A stretch of DNA of 64,000 bases from CBDCGW01 sp964430745. Its GTDB lineage: Bacteria > Acidobacteriota > UBA890. The notes under the pieces are model-generated. The model saw only the letters and a list, made by a program, of their open reading frames with translations. It did not search any database and had not been told where the DNA came from. A program made the position numbers and the translations under genes. The stretch spans positions 1-64,000 of the forward strand of contig CAYSHI010000304.1 in assembly GCA_964430745.1 (NCBI GenBank), given 5' to 3'. Below, piece after piece: positions 48,836-58,832 of this stretch; position 1 is the first letter of the stretch; the number at the start of each line of letters is the position of its first letter.

Positions 48836-51049
48836 ATGCACTACGAACTGAACCTCCGCGACTACGTCCGCATCTTCCAGAAACGCAAGTGGACAATCAT
48901 CCTGATGCCGGTACTCGCCGGGCTGCTGGGGTACTTCCTCACCCAGGCGCCGACGACGATATACGAGGCGACCGGGCGCTTGAGAATCGTCTCGCGGGGT
49001 CAACAAATGGACCTCATGCTGCAGACCTTCTACTACTACGAAGAGGGGAATCGCCTCGACACGCACGCCGAAGTAATGATGAGCCGAGAGGTGCTCAAGG
49101 AGGTGGCCACGGAACTGGGCCTGATCAATCGCACCAATGCCGACGGCTCGCCGGTCACCGACGCGGACATCGCAGACGACGAAGCATGGAGGGGACAGTT
49201 GGCGCGTCTGCGCGAGGCCATCACGCCGAGGGCCGTCTCCGGCACCAGCATCCTGGAGGTCACCGTGGGCCTCCCCGACCAAGCCCAGGCAATCTCGTAT
49301 CTGAATGTCCTGCTCGATACCTACGCGGCGCGGAACCGGTATCAGATCAACCAGGATGTCATCGAAGGCAAGCGCTTCCTCGTTGATCGGCTTGCCATGA
49401 TCGAGGCCGACCTGGACCGATCCCAGCAGCGGCTCTCCGACTTCATGCTCGAGAACGCCGAGCGCCTGAGCTTGGGCACCGACGAGATCGCGGTGACGCA
49501 GCGCGAGCTACAGCGCGTGCAGCGCCGACTCGCGGACACACGGGCGGTGATTACGGTGCTCGATCAGGCCCGCGCCAGCAACTCACTGCCGCCCGGAGGA
49601 TTGCTCGCCAACATGGGGGCGGACGACACTACGCTGGCCACCTTCGGACCGACTCTGCGAGCACTGGATGAGAGACGCACCGAGCTTCTGACCTACCAGG
49701 CAGAGTCTTCACCCGAGGTCCTGGCGGTCGAGAACGAGATCCGAGCAACTGCGGAGTCCCTGCGAGAGTTCTTCGCGGTTGCGGCGGATGAGCTCGAGCG
49801 TGAGCGTGACCGCCTGCGTGAGAGGTTCCTGGCGATGCCGGCCAACGACGCGGAGCTCGAGCGGCTGCGGCGCGAGGTAGCGCTGAACGCTGAGATCCAC
49901 ACGCAGATACGTTCCAACCTGGAGCAGGCGAATCTGCGGGACGTTAAGCAAACCCAGGAGATCCAGATCATCGAGCGTGCGATCGACGCATCACCCGTGA
50001 TCGAGTCCGGTCGTGCCAACCGAAGCCTCATTGCCGCCGTCATCGGACTGATGCTCGGAATCGTCGTGGCGCTCCTCGTGGAGACGCTCGACACGTCGAT
50101 CGGCGCCATCGAGGACATCGAATCACTCCTCACCCTACCGGTTATCGGCATCGTCCCGACCATCGACTTCGACGAAGTCCGAACCGTCATCCGAGGCACA
50201 TCGCCGCAGTTGCTCGAGAACCCCGACATCGATCAGATGGCGTCGCTGGTCACGCACTACGATCCGCGGTCGCCGGTTGCCGAGGCGTATCGAGCGTTGC
50301 GAACCAACGTCGAGAAATTGCGCGACGCCGCCGATGCCAAGGCCATCATGGTGACCAGCTCCGTGCTCGAAGAGGGCAAAACAACGACCTCCGCGAACCT
50401 GGCGCTGGCGTTCGCCCAGATGGGCCGCAAGACGATCCTGGTGGCGGCGGATCTACGACGACCCCATACGCACCGAGTGTTCGGCCTGGACAAGGAGCCC
50501 GGTCTCGCCGATGTGCTCACCGGCGGAATGACCTGGGAAGCGGCCACGCGCGGCCTCTCCGACATCCTTCTCGGCGACCTGCCGATGGACATCGTGATGC
50601 TCACGCCGGGGATGGACAACCTCCACATCCTGCCTTCCGGCTCGAACCCTCTGAACCCGGCGGAGCTGCTCAGCGGCCGGGCGATGAGCAACGTGATTAC
50701 CGAGCTTCGGCAGGTATTCGACGTCATCGTCATCGACACCCCGCCGATCATCCCGGTCACGGACTCAGCGGTGCTGGCCGAGCACACCGACGGCATCGTG
50801 CTGGTCTACGAGGTGGGCAAGGTAGGCCGCGACGTCCTGCGCCGCGCCAAGGGCCACTTCGACAACGCCAAGGCCGACGTCTGGGGCATCGTCATGAACG
50901 ACGTCCGCGCAGAGGCCGAGACCACGCTGCGCGACACGGACTACTACTACTATCACCACCGTTACGAGGAGGAGCAGTCGGGCTCGGCCTCGGGTGTCTT
51001 CGGAGGCCTGGGAAGAGCGGCGTCGAAGATCCTGGGTCGCCGCGCCTGA
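48836..51049 (+). CDS. wzc: Wzc-like polysaccharide copolymerase/BY-kinase
   Basis: 737 aa. Two membrane helices (near 20-36 and 400-417) flank a coiled-coil Wzz domain. The C-terminal cytoplasmic kinase has Walker A EEGKTTTSANLALAF and Walker B DVIVIDTPP. The Walker A' motif reads VAADLRRP, lacking the first Asp of the usual DxDxR. A tyrosine cluster YYYYHHRY (703-710) near the C-terminus is the autophosphorylation tail. It controls polymerisation and export with Wza. ATG 48836. Confidence 0.92.
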   Translation: MHYELNLRDYVRIFQKRKWTIILMPVLAGLLGYFLTQAPTTIYEATGRLRIVSRGQQMDLMLQTFYYYEEGNRLDTHAEVMMSREVLKEVATELGLINRTNADGSPVTDADIADDEAWRGQLARLREAITPRAVSGTSILEVTVGLPDQAQAISYLNVLLDTYAARNRYQINQDVIEGKRFLVDRLAMIEADLDRSQQRLSDFMLENAERLSLGTDEIAVTQRELQRVQRRLADTRAVITVLDQARASNSLPPGGLLANMGADDTTLATFGPTLRALDERRTELLTYQAESSPEVLAVENEIRATAESLREFFAVAADELERERDRLRERFLAMPANDAELERLRREVALNAEIHTQIRSNLEQANLRDVKQTQEIQIIERAIDASPVIESGRANRSLIAAVIGLMLGIVVALLVETLDTSIGAIEDIESLLTLPVIGIVPTIDFDEVRTVIRGTSPQLLENPDIDQMASLVTHYDPRSPVAEAYRALRTNVEKLRDAADAKAIMVTSSVLEEGKTTTSANLALAFAQMGRKTILVAADLRRPHTHRVFGLDKEPGLADVLTGGMTWEAATRGLSDILLGDLPMDIVMLTPGMDNLHILPSGSNPLNPAELLSGRAMSNVITELRQVFDVIVIDTPPIIPVTDSAVLAEHTDGIVLVYEVGKVGRDVLRRAKGHFDNAKADVWGIVMNDVRAEAETTLRDTDYYYYHHRYEEEQSGSASGVFGGLGRAASKILGRRA

Positions 51050-51064
51050 GGAGGGTCGCGCCTC

Positions 51065-52510
51065 ATGGCCTCTACGACCACCGCCTCGACGAGCCTCAAG
51101 CACCCACCGAACCGGTCGGCGTCGCTGTCGCCGAATGCTGTCGGCATCATAGCGATTCTGATTCTCGCCCCCCTGATCGCCCTGTTGGCGGCGTCGGCTG
51201 AGCTCACCACCATCGGCATCTTCGCCGCGGCTCTGCTGCTGCTACTCGTCGTCCTGTGGTCGTCCGAGGCGACGTTTTACGTGCTGATCCTGTCGATGCT
51301 GCTGTCGCCGGAGTTCATTGTCGGTCAGCTCGGCGGCGAGTCGGCGGCGACGGCGAGCCGCGGCGTGACGCTGCGACTCGACGACTACGTCATCCTCATC
51401 ATCTCGTTCGCCTGGCTGATCCGCCTGGCGGTGTTCAAGGAGGCGGCGCTGCTGCGGCGCACCCCGCTGAACGCGCCGATTCTCGTTTACCTGACCTTCG
51501 CCGCGCTGGTCACGCTCTGGGGCGGGATGATGGAGCGACTGAACCTGCTGACCGGGGTCTTCTTCATCCTCAAGTATCTCGAATACGCGTTCATCTATTT
51601 TCTCGTGGTGAACTACGTTCGCGATCGCACGCAGGTACGCCGGCTGTTGATCGCCGTGCTGGCGACCGCGGTGATCATCTCGATCATCGGCTTGGCTCAG
51701 ATCCCGGCTGGTGGCCGCATCAGCGCGCCGTTCGAGGGTGAGCGGGGGGAGCCGAACACCCTGGGTGGCTACCTCGTCTTCACCATGGCGTTGGCGCTCG
51801 CGTACCTGGGAGAGGCGCGCACGGCAAAGGAGCGCTTCGCGTGGCTCGCCGCGGTGGCCATCATGACGGTGCCGCTGGCATTCACGTATTCGCGAACATC
51901 GTGGCTCGCGTTTGTGGTCATGTTGTGCGCCACCATCCTCCTGAGCAGAAACAAGACGATCTTCCTGCTGCTCATCTCGGCGGGGCTGGTATTCCTTGTG
52001 CTGTCCCCGCCTCAGGCGCTCCTGGAACGCGCCACGTACACGCTCAGCTCGCACCGGGACAGCGTGTCGTTCCTGGGCTACACCATCGAACCCTCGGCAG
52101 CCGCGCGCCTCGAAGCGTGGGTCACCGCCGCTCGCGTTCTGACCAAATATCCGGTTACCGGCGCAGGCGTGACCGGCGCCGGACTGATCGACGCGCAGTA
52201 CCCGAGAATCCTGGCCGAGACCGGCCTCATCGGGTTCGGGCTCTTCTGCTGGATGGTCTGGCGCTTGTTCGGAACCGGCTTTCGACTGCGCCGCCTCGCA
52301 TGCAACCGCACGGAGTCCGTTCTGGCGGCGGGCTTTCTCGCCGGCTTCGCCGGCATCTTGATGCACGGCATCGGCGCGAACACGTTCATCATCGTCCGGA
52401 TCATGGAACCGATGTGGATGATTGTCGGCCTGATCGGCGCGTCCCTGCTGATGCACCAGGACCAGAGCCGACAGACACCGGGCGCCGCAGCGCCCGGTGT
52501 GGAAGCCTGA
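51065..52510 (+). CDS. O-antigen ligase/Wzy-type polymerase family membrane protein
   Basis: 481 aa with 11-12 predicted membrane helices and a large periplasmic loop between about residues 325 and 375 (LSSHRDSVSFLGYTIEPSAAARLEAW), where O-antigen ligases and Wzy polymerases carry functional residues. In an export operon with wza and wzc, polymerisation of repeat units is the likely job, but ligase activity cannot be excluded. ATG 51065 follows GAGGAGGG. Confidence 0.82.
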   Translation: MASTTTASTSLKHPPNRSASLSPNAVGIIAILILAPLIALLAASAELTTIGIFAAALLLLLVVLWSSEATFYVLILSMLLSPEFIVGQLGGESAATASRGVTLRLDDYVILIISFAWLIRLAVFKEAALLRRTPLNAPILVYLTFAALVTLWGGMMERLNLLTGVFFILKYLEYAFIYFLVVNYVRDRTQVRRLLIAVLATAVIISIIGLAQIPAGGRISAPFEGERGEPNTLGGYLVFTMALALAYLGEARTAKERFAWLAAVAIMTVPLAFTYSRTSWLAFVVMLCATILLSRNKTIFLLLISAGLVFLVLSPPQALLERATYTLSSHRDSVSFLGYTIEPSAAARLEAWVTAARVLTKYPVTGAGVTGAGLIDAQYPRILAETGLIGFGLFCWMVWRLFGTGFRLRRLACNRTESVLAAGFLAGFAGILMHGIGANTFIIVRIMEPMWMIVGLIGASLLMHQDQSRQTPGAAAPGVEA

Positions 52511-52520
52511 AGGGCGCGGC

Positions 52521-53639
52521 GTGGGTGCATCAACGACTACGGCCGGTCGCAAGGTCTTCTACGTCTCGCACCACTCGAGCATCGTCGGAGGCGGCGAGAT
52601 CAGCCTGTTGACGCTGATCGAGGGGCTCCGAGATACCGAGTGGTCGCCGACACTGGTGCTGCCGGAGCGTGGGCAGCTGTCAGAGATGGCGATCGAGGCG
52701 GGCGCCTCGATATTGGAGGCTCCCATGCCCACGCTGCGTCGACCCGGCCGATCGGTGCTGGCTTCGTTACGATCGATCCGTCGCCAGATGAAGGCCGCGT
52801 GTCCCGATATCGTGCACGCCAACGGCACCCGGGCGATGTTCTACGGGGGGCTTGGAGCCCGTGCCGCCGGCTGCCCGTCGATCTGGCACTTGCGCATCCT
52901 CGAGAAAGACAAACGGTTCGATCCGATTCTCGTGCGTCTGGCGACCGCTTCGATCGCCGTGTCCGAAGCAGCGCGCGCTCGGCTGGAAGCCTGGCCGGGC
53001 GCTCTTGGAAGGTGCCGGGTCGTCCCCAATGGTATCGACCTGGCCTCTTTCGCAGCCTCGACGCCGCGCCGGGAAACGAGAGAAATTCTCGGGATCCGCC
53101 CCGATTCCACCGCCGTCGTTTCCGTGAGTCGGTTGGTCGATTTCAAACGGCTCGACCTGCTGCTCGAGGCCCTGGCGCGATTACGCCCTCAGAATCCCGA
53201 CCTCGAGTGCGTCATCGTGGGAAAGGGGCCGGAAGAAGCAGCGTTGCGTGAACGCGCGGCGCGACCCGACCTCGCGGGGGCCGTGGTCTTCGCGGGCCAC
53301 CGGGACAATATCGCCGACATCCTCTCGGCGTGCGACTTGTTCGTCCTCACCTCGCCTGTCGAATCGTTCGCACGCTCGGTCATCGAGGCCATGGCGATGG
53401 AGCTGCCGGTGGTCGCCCCCGAGGCGGGCGGCCCCTCGGAGATCGTCGTGCACCAGAAAACCGGCCTGATGGTCAGACCCGGTGATGTCGACACGCTGGC
53501 CGACGCGATCGCCCGGCTGTTGGACGAACCGCAGCAGCGCAGGACGATGGGACTGTCCGGGAGACGGCGTGCGGAGGAGAACTACTCCCGGAAGACACAC
53601 ACCGAGAACGTGCTCAGCTGTTACGAGGAGCTCCTGTGA
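52521..53639 (+). CDS. GT4 family glycosyltransferase
   Basis: 372 aa from GTG 52521 (an in-frame GTG at 52497 overlaps the previous gene). GT-B fold: N-terminal SSIVGGGEISLLTLIEGL; nucleotide-sugar site VSRLVDFKRLDLLLEAL and the E-x7-E region SPVESFARSVIEAMAMELPVVAPEAGGPSEIV. Adds an unknown sugar to the lipid-linked repeat unit. Ends overlapping the next glycosyltransferase (TGATG). Confidence 0.88.
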   Translation: MGASTTTAGRKVFYVSHHSSIVGGGEISLLTLIEGLRDTEWSPTLVLPERGQLSEMAIEAGASILEAPMPTLRRPGRSVLASLRSIRRQMKAACPDIVHANGTRAMFYGGLGARAAGCPSIWHLRILEKDKRFDPILVRLATASIAVSEAARARLEAWPGALGRCRVVPNGIDLASFAASTPRRETREILGIRPDSTAVVSVSRLVDFKRLDLLLEALARLRPQNPDLECVIVGKGPEEAALRERAARPDLAGAVVFAGHRDNIADILSACDLFVLTSPVESFARSVIEAMAMELPVVAPEAGGPSEIVVHQKTGLMVRPGDVDTLADAIARLLDEPQQRRTMGLSGRRRAEENYSRKTHTENVLSCYEELL

Positions 53640-54787
53640 TGGCGGTGCGCGATCGAGATCGGCCCGATGCGACCATGACGGCCGGCCGACGAATCGGCGT
53701 CGACGTCCGCGAGTGGAAGCCGGGCACTTCCACAGGAATCGCCCGAGTCCTCACGGGATTCCTCGCCTGGGCCGCCGATAACTCGCCGCACGACTTCGTG
53801 CTGTTCGGCAATCAGCATACGGAGATCAGGGTAAGCACAGACAGGATGATCGCGCGCATGGAAGACGAATCCAGCCGCTTGCTCTGGGACCAGATGACAC
53901 TGCCGCGGCTGCTCGCGGAGAGCAAAGCAGACGTCTTCTTGTCTCCCTACTACAAAGGCCCGTTGAAGGCTCCCTGCCCTGTCGTCGTCACCGCCAACGA
54001 CCTCATCGAGGTGCACTATCCCGGTGGCTCAGCGCTCAAGCGACTCATGCTCCCCGGATGGATGCGGCTCATGTCACGGCGTGCCTCCCGTGTCTTGACG
54101 CTGTCGGAATACTCGCGGCGAGATCTGGTGGAGACACTCGGCTTGGACAGCTCTCGCATCAGCGTGGTTCCGGTCGGGGTCGACGAGCGATTCTTCGACG
54201 CGCCGTCGGATGCACGGCGGGAGCAGCCCCGGCGCGCGCTCGACATCCCCCCGGGCTATGTGCTGTACGTCGGCCGCTGTGCGGATCACAAGAACGTCCG
54301 CACGCTGGTGCGCGCCTGGAGCGCCTTGCCCGACGCCGTGCGCAACAAACACCCGCTGGTGTTGGCCGGCGGTGACGTCGACATGTTTCGGGAGCTTGCG
54401 GACGGTTCGAACCCATCCGTGTCGATACCGGGGTTCATCGACGACGACGAACTGGCAGCGCTCTACCGCGACGCAGCGGTGATGTGCTTCCCCTCGCTGT
54501 ATGAAGGCTTCGGCCTCCCACCTCTCGAGGCCATGGCTTGCGGCACCCCCGTCGTTGCGTCGAATGCCACCTCGCTTCCGGAGGTCCTCGGCGACGCGGC
54601 ACTGCTCCTCGACCCACTCGACGAAGAAGGCTGGTGTGTCGGGCTGAGCAACGTCCTTCACGATGGCGAGCTGCGCCAAGAGCTGATCTCGGCGGGCAGA
54701 AGACGCGCCGCGAAGTACACCACCGCACGAGCGGCCGAGCTGATGCTGGACAACCTCCTCGCAGTGGCGTGCCGGGAGGAAACATGA
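53639..54787 (+). CDS. GT4 family glycosyltransferase
   Basis: 382 aa. N-terminal GIARVLTGFLAWA; acceptor region AEYSRRDLV-like LSEYSRRDLVETLG; YVGRCADHKNVRTLVRAW and FPSLYEGFGLPPLEAMACGTPVVASNATSLPEV give a clear GT4 donor site (E-G-F-G-L-P-x-L-E). Typical of mannosyl- or related transferases of WbaZ/MtfB style; sugar unknown. Overlaps neighbours on both sides. Confidence 0.88.
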   Translation: MAVRDRDRPDATMTAGRRIGVDVREWKPGTSTGIARVLTGFLAWAADNSPHDFVLFGNQHTEIRVSTDRMIARMEDESSRLLWDQMTLPRLLAESKADVFLSPYYKGPLKAPCPVVVTANDLIEVHYPGGSALKRLMLPGWMRLMSRRASRVLTLSEYSRRDLVETLGLDSSRISVVPVGVDERFFDAPSDARREQPRRALDIPPGYVLYVGRCADHKNVRTLVRAWSALPDAVRNKHPLVLAGGDVDMFRELADGSNPSVSIPGFIDDDELAALYRDAAVMCFPSLYEGFGLPPLEAMACGTPVVASNATSLPEVLGDAALLLDPLDEEGWCVGLSNVLHDGELRQELISAGRRRAAKYTTARAAELMLDNLLAVACREET

Positions 54788-56019
54788 AAACCCTCTTGTT
54801 GACGTTCGACTACCCTCCGATGATCGGCGGAATCGCGAACGCTCTCGGAACCCTGTGGGAACGCTCGGGATGCCACGAGTCGGTTGTCCTGGCACCGGCC
54901 GGCAAGGGCGCAGGCGAGCTCGACGGCGCCGGGCGGAGTACCACCGTGCGCTTCCCGGTCGTCGCCGGAAACGGTGTCGCGAGCAAGCTCATCAACTTGT
55001 CTTCCGGGCTCGCGTGGTTCACCTATTGTGCGATCCGCTTTCGTCCACAGTTGGTCATCGCCGGGCAGATCCGTCGCGCCGGCCCGATTGCCCGCCTGTG
55101 GAGCATCGTCACCCGCAGGCCCTACTACTTGTGGGTATACGGCGGCGAGACCAGCCCCGACTTCACCCGTTCCGCCCGCGCGACGGCGTACTTGCAGCGT
55201 GTCCTGCGAGGGGCGCGCGTCGTCTTCACCATCTCGCCCTACACGACCCGCCTGATGTCGGACTTCGGAATCCCCGGATCCCGGATCGTCGAGGTCCCGC
55301 TGGGCACACGCCATGATGTCGGCCCGCGCCCGAAGGATCGAGGATACACGGACAAGCTGGGGCTCCACGGAAAACTCGTGTTCCTGACGGTGGGACGGTT
55401 GGTCGAGCGGAAGGGCGTCGACACAATGCTGCGAGCCCTCGCCGAGATCGATGCGGAGCTACCGGCCTGGCGCTACCTCGTGGTCTCGGACGGCCCGTAT
55501 CGCGTCGCTCTGGAAGAGCTGGCCTCCCGCCTCGGGATCGCCGACAGGGTGACGTTCACCGGGTACGTCGACGACGCGGAGCTGGCGACCTATTACAACC
55601 TCTCCGATGTCTTCTGCATGCCGAACCGCGAGGTAGTGACTCAGGGCGGCTCCAGCCTCTCCGTCGAGGGCTTCGGCATGGTCTTCGTCGACGCCGCGGC
55701 GTGCGGCAAGCCGGTCATCGGCGGCCGCTCGGGCGGCGCTGTTGACGCCATCTCGCACGGCGTGAACGGATTCCTCGTTGCACCCGGCGACGTGGAAGAT
55801 CTGAAACGCGCCATCGTTCGGCTCGCCGACGCCGGAGTCCGCGCGACCATGGGCAAGGCCGGTTTGGAGCTCGCCTCTCGTTTCGACTGGAGTCGATCGG
55901 CGAGCGTCCTTCGTCCTTATCTCAGCGGCGAGAAGCGACCCGGGTTCGACGGCGACGCGCGGTCGCGGCTCGGCGACGAAGATCAGCAGCGCTTCGGCGG
56001 CGAGGAGGAACGCGGATGA
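54784..56019 (+). CDS. GT4 family glycosyltransferase
   Basis: 411 aa. N-terminal FDYPPMIGGIANALGTLWE with the Gly-rich GT4 loop; VGRLVERKGVDTMLRAL and LSVEGFGMVFVDAAACGKPVIGGRSGGAVDAI at the donor site. The C-terminus has an unusual charged, Gly/Asp/Arg/Glu-rich tail of ~25 residues. ATG 54784 overlaps the previous stop, with GGGAGGAA upstream. Sugar specificity unknown. Confidence 0.88.
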   Translation: MKTLLLTFDYPPMIGGIANALGTLWERSGCHESVVLAPAGKGAGELDGAGRSTTVRFPVVAGNGVASKLINLSSGLAWFTYCAIRFRPQLVIAGQIRRAGPIARLWSIVTRRPYYLWVYGGETSPDFTRSARATAYLQRVLRGARVVFTISPYTTRLMSDFGIPGSRIVEVPLGTRHDVGPRPKDRGYTDKLGLHGKLVFLTVGRLVERKGVDTMLRALAEIDAELPAWRYLVVSDGPYRVALEELASRLGIADRVTFTGYVDDAELATYYNLSDVFCMPNREVVTQGGSSLSVEGFGMVFVDAAACGKPVIGGRSGGAVDAISHGVNGFLVAPGDVEDLKRAIVRLADAGVRATMGKAGLELASRFDWSRSASVLRPYLSGEKRPGFDGDARSRLGDEDQQRFGGEEERG

Positions 56020-57155
56020 AGGTCCTTCACTTGATCACGCGTCTCGATCCCGGAGGGTCCGCCGAGAACACGCTGCTCACCTGCCACCACCTCGTAGAGA
56101 ACGGCTGGCAAGCGCGGCTCGCCGCCGGTCCCGGCTGGACCGGCAAGGAGGCCAACGTCGGAGACGCCCGCGTGCCGGTGTTGCTGATCCCGACGATGCA
56201 GCGAGATCCTTCGCCGATCGCCGACGCGCGGGCCTTCTGGCAGATCTATCGCATCCTGCGGCGTGAACGCCCGACGATCCTTCACACGCACTCGGCGAAA
56301 GCGGGCGTGCTCGGCCGTTGGGCCGGCGTAGCAGCCCGCGTACCGGTGATCGTTCACACTCCTCACGGACACGTGCTCTACGGGTACGCACGCGGTCTGA
56401 AGAACTGGATCTACCTGCTTGCCGAGCGGATGTGCGCGCCGGTTTCCGATTCCCTCGTGGCGCTGAGCGAAGGCGAGAAGCGGGAGTCGGCGGAGGCCGG
56501 AATCGGCGCATTGAAAAAATGGACCGTGGTTCCCAGCGGCGTGGACGTCGACGGGATCGAACGGAGGCCCGAGCGCCCCGCCGGCGCCAAGGTCAGGGTC
56601 GGCACCGTCGCCCGCCTCGAACACGTCAAAGGTGTCGATGTGCTGGTTCGGGCCGCGAGCGTGCTCTCGTCCCAAGATCTGCCGGATCACGAAATCCTCG
56701 TCTGGGGAGAGGGCCGGGAGCGGCAGGAGCTCGTCGATCTGACGGCACGGCTCGATGTCGGCCACCGCGTTCGCTTCGTCGGCACGGAGCAGCCGGTCGA
56801 AGAGTTCCTCGGCAGCCTGGACGTCTACACCCAGCCTTCGCGCAACGAAGGAATGGGGCGGGCGCTGGTGCTCGCCCAGGCCGCCGGACTACCCGTGGCG
56901 GCGAGCAGTGTGTGCGGCATTCCCGATGTGGTTCGCGACGGCGAAACCGGCCTGCTGGTGCCACCGGATCAGCCCGAGGCGCTCGCGGGCGCTATCGCCC
57001 GATTCGTGCGGGACCCTTCTACCCGAGACGGTTTCGGCGACGCCGCGCGATCGTGGATCATGTCCCACGACGAAACGGGCTACCCGAGGTTCAGCACGGC
57101 GGCGATGCTCTGGCGCCTCGAAGCGTTGTACCAACAGCTGTCCGAGGACCGATGA
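56016..57155 (+). CDS. GT4 family glycosyltransferase
   Basis: 379 aa. N-terminal LITRLDPGGSAENTLLTCHHL, PTILHTHSAKAGVLGRWAG, VARLEHVKGVDVLVRAA and donor-site PSRNEGMGRALVLAQAAGLPVAASSVCGIPDVV. This pattern fits WbpH/PglA-like GT4 enzymes. ATG 56016 overlaps the previous stop and its own stop overlaps the next start. Confidence 0.88.
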   Translation: MKVLHLITRLDPGGSAENTLLTCHHLVENGWQARLAAGPGWTGKEANVGDARVPVLLIPTMQRDPSPIADARAFWQIYRILRRERPTILHTHSAKAGVLGRWAGVAARVPVIVHTPHGHVLYGYARGLKNWIYLLAERMCAPVSDSLVALSEGEKRESAEAGIGALKKWTVVPSGVDVDGIERRPERPAGAKVRVGTVARLEHVKGVDVLVRAASVLSSQDLPDHEILVWGEGRERQELVDLTARLDVGHRVRFVGTEQPVEEFLGSLDVYTQPSRNEGMGRALVLAQAAGLPVAASSVCGIPDVVRDGETGLLVPPDQPEALAGAIARFVRDPSTRDGFGDAARSWIMSHDETGYPRFSTAAMLWRLEALYQQLSEDR

Positions 57156-58801
57156 AGCGGGCGATGCAGGGCGTCGTTCGATGGATCGCCGCGGCCCTTG
57201 TCGGCGTCGCATTCGCGGCGATTCCGGCGGAAGCGGGTTTGGCGCCCCAGGAATCGTCATCGCCGCGAGTAACAGCCGTGGAACCAGCGGCAGCCATCGG
57301 CGCTCGGAAACATGACGCCGGCCCGGACCAGCTCGTGGCCGCCGTTCACGTGCACTCGAGCGCCAGCAGCGGGGCGCTGCCGATGCCAGAGCTCGCTCAG
57401 CTGGCGCGACAATCCGGCCTTGACGTGCTCGTACTCGGAGAGAACCTTGGCTACGAGTTCCGCTACGCGCCCGCGGGCCTGCGTATGTTCGGCGAGGCCC
57501 GCGTCACGACGGAAACGCTCGAACGCCACGGGATAGCCCGCTTTCTGGAGGAGGTCGCCGCAGCTCGCGTCGCGCAACCGGATCTGCTTCTGCTCGCGGG
57601 CGCCGAAGTGCCGCCATACTACTACTGGACGGGGAGCCTGCTGCAGGGTGATCTGACGTTGCGCGACCTGCAACGCAACATCCTGCTGATCGCGCCGGTG
57701 GACGCATCGACGGACGCGACCCACGCGTTCTTCCGGGACGTCCCGGCCGTCGGGAATCCCCACCACCGCGAATACGGGACACGTAGTCTCGCGCTATTGG
57801 TCCCGGGGTTGCTGTGTGTCGGATTCGCGGCCCGATTGCTGACTCGACCCGCATCCGGCGCTCCCTCGCGGAGGCCGGCCGCGCCCGCGGCTGCCCTGCT
57901 CACCGTCGGCACGATATTGCTGTACATGAATTTCCCCTACTCGGCCCCCGTGCTCGCCCCCTATTCACCGGGCGCCGCCGCACGGGCAGCCGAGAGCGTG
58001 CTGTCCCACGCGCGAGACCACGGCGGCCTGGGCTATTGGTCGATGCCGCAGGCGGTTGCCGAAAGCGAGCGCGGGGTGGGCCCGGTGACGGTTCGGCTGT
58101 CAACGGTTCCCTACCCCGAGGTGCTCGCCGAGCCGAGCGCGTACACGGGCTTCGGGGGCGTATACGCGGATACGGTGACGTTGTGGGAAGCGGGCGATGC
58201 CTGGGACAAGGCGATTCTCGCTTTCCAGTCGGGCCGGCGCGATCGGCCGCCCTGGATCATGGGGGAGTCCGCCTTTCACTACCCCGGCCAGGCGGGCAAG
58301 CATATCGGCGACGTCGTCACCGTCCTGCTCGTCGAAGAACAGACCGAGCATGCTGTCTTCACGGCCCTCTCCGAGGGGAGCAGCTACGCTCTGCGACGCG
58401 ATCGAGGTCATCCCGATATACGGCTCGGCGAGTTCTCGATCATCCGCACCGGTACGGTCGACGCACGCCACCGTGAGGAGCCGGACACGTCGAGCGCACC
58501 GGCCTCCGCGCCGGAGGCGAAGCGAGCCGGTCAGACTTTGGCGGTACTAACGCCCGAAGCCATCGAAACCGAGCTTGTCGTGCAGGTGTACGATACGGCG
58601 GGCTCGCGGACACCCATTGACGTCGAGATCATTCGCAACGGTGAGGTGCACCGGCGAGTCGCGGGGGCAACGCCGTTTGAACAACGCTGGCGAGAGACGC
58701 TTGCCGCCGGCGACAGGAGCGCCTACTACCGGGTCGTCGTGCGCGCGACGCGCGCCGCGTACCTCGTCTCCAACCCCATATTCATCGAGCGCGACCGTTG
58801 A
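57152..58801 (+). CDS. Membrane-bound PHP-like protein of the polysaccharide operon
   Basis: 549 aa. A signal peptide or anchor (IAAALVGVAFAAIPAEA) leads to a PHP-like N-domain with VHVHSSASSG (about 66-74), VLVLGEN and LLAGAEVPP (about 146-154). Only some of the usual PHP metal ligands are present. Two membrane helices (about 212-230 and 245-262) split it from a ~280-residue C-terminal domain, probably beta-rich at the end. I do not recognise the whole architecture; it may act on periplasmic glycan or as a structural factor. Overlaps the preceding GT gene by 4 nt. Confidence 0.65.
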   Translation: MKRAMQGVVRWIAAALVGVAFAAIPAEAGLAPQESSSPRVTAVEPAAAIGARKHDAGPDQLVAAVHVHSSASSGALPMPELAQLARQSGLDVLVLGENLGYEFRYAPAGLRMFGEARVTTETLERHGIARFLEEVAAARVAQPDLLLLAGAEVPPYYYWTGSLLQGDLTLRDLQRNILLIAPVDASTDATHAFFRDVPAVGNPHHREYGTRSLALLVPGLLCVGFAARLLTRPASGAPSRRPAAPAAALLTVGTILLYMNFPYSAPVLAPYSPGAAARAAESVLSHARDHGGLGYWSMPQAVAESERGVGPVTVRLSTVPYPEVLAEPSAYTGFGGVYADTVTLWEAGDAWDKAILAFQSGRRDRPPWIMGESAFHYPGQAGKHIGDVVTVLLVEEQTEHAVFTALSEGSSYALRRDRGHPDIRLGEFSIIRTGTVDARHREEPDTSSAPASAPEAKRAGQTLAVLTPEAIETELVVQVYDTAGSRTPIDVEIIRNGEVHRRVAGATPFEQRWRETLAAGDRSAYYRVVVRATRAAYLVSNPIFIERDR

Positions 58802-58832
58802 GCGTCGGCTGCTCGGTGCGAGCCCATCGCCC

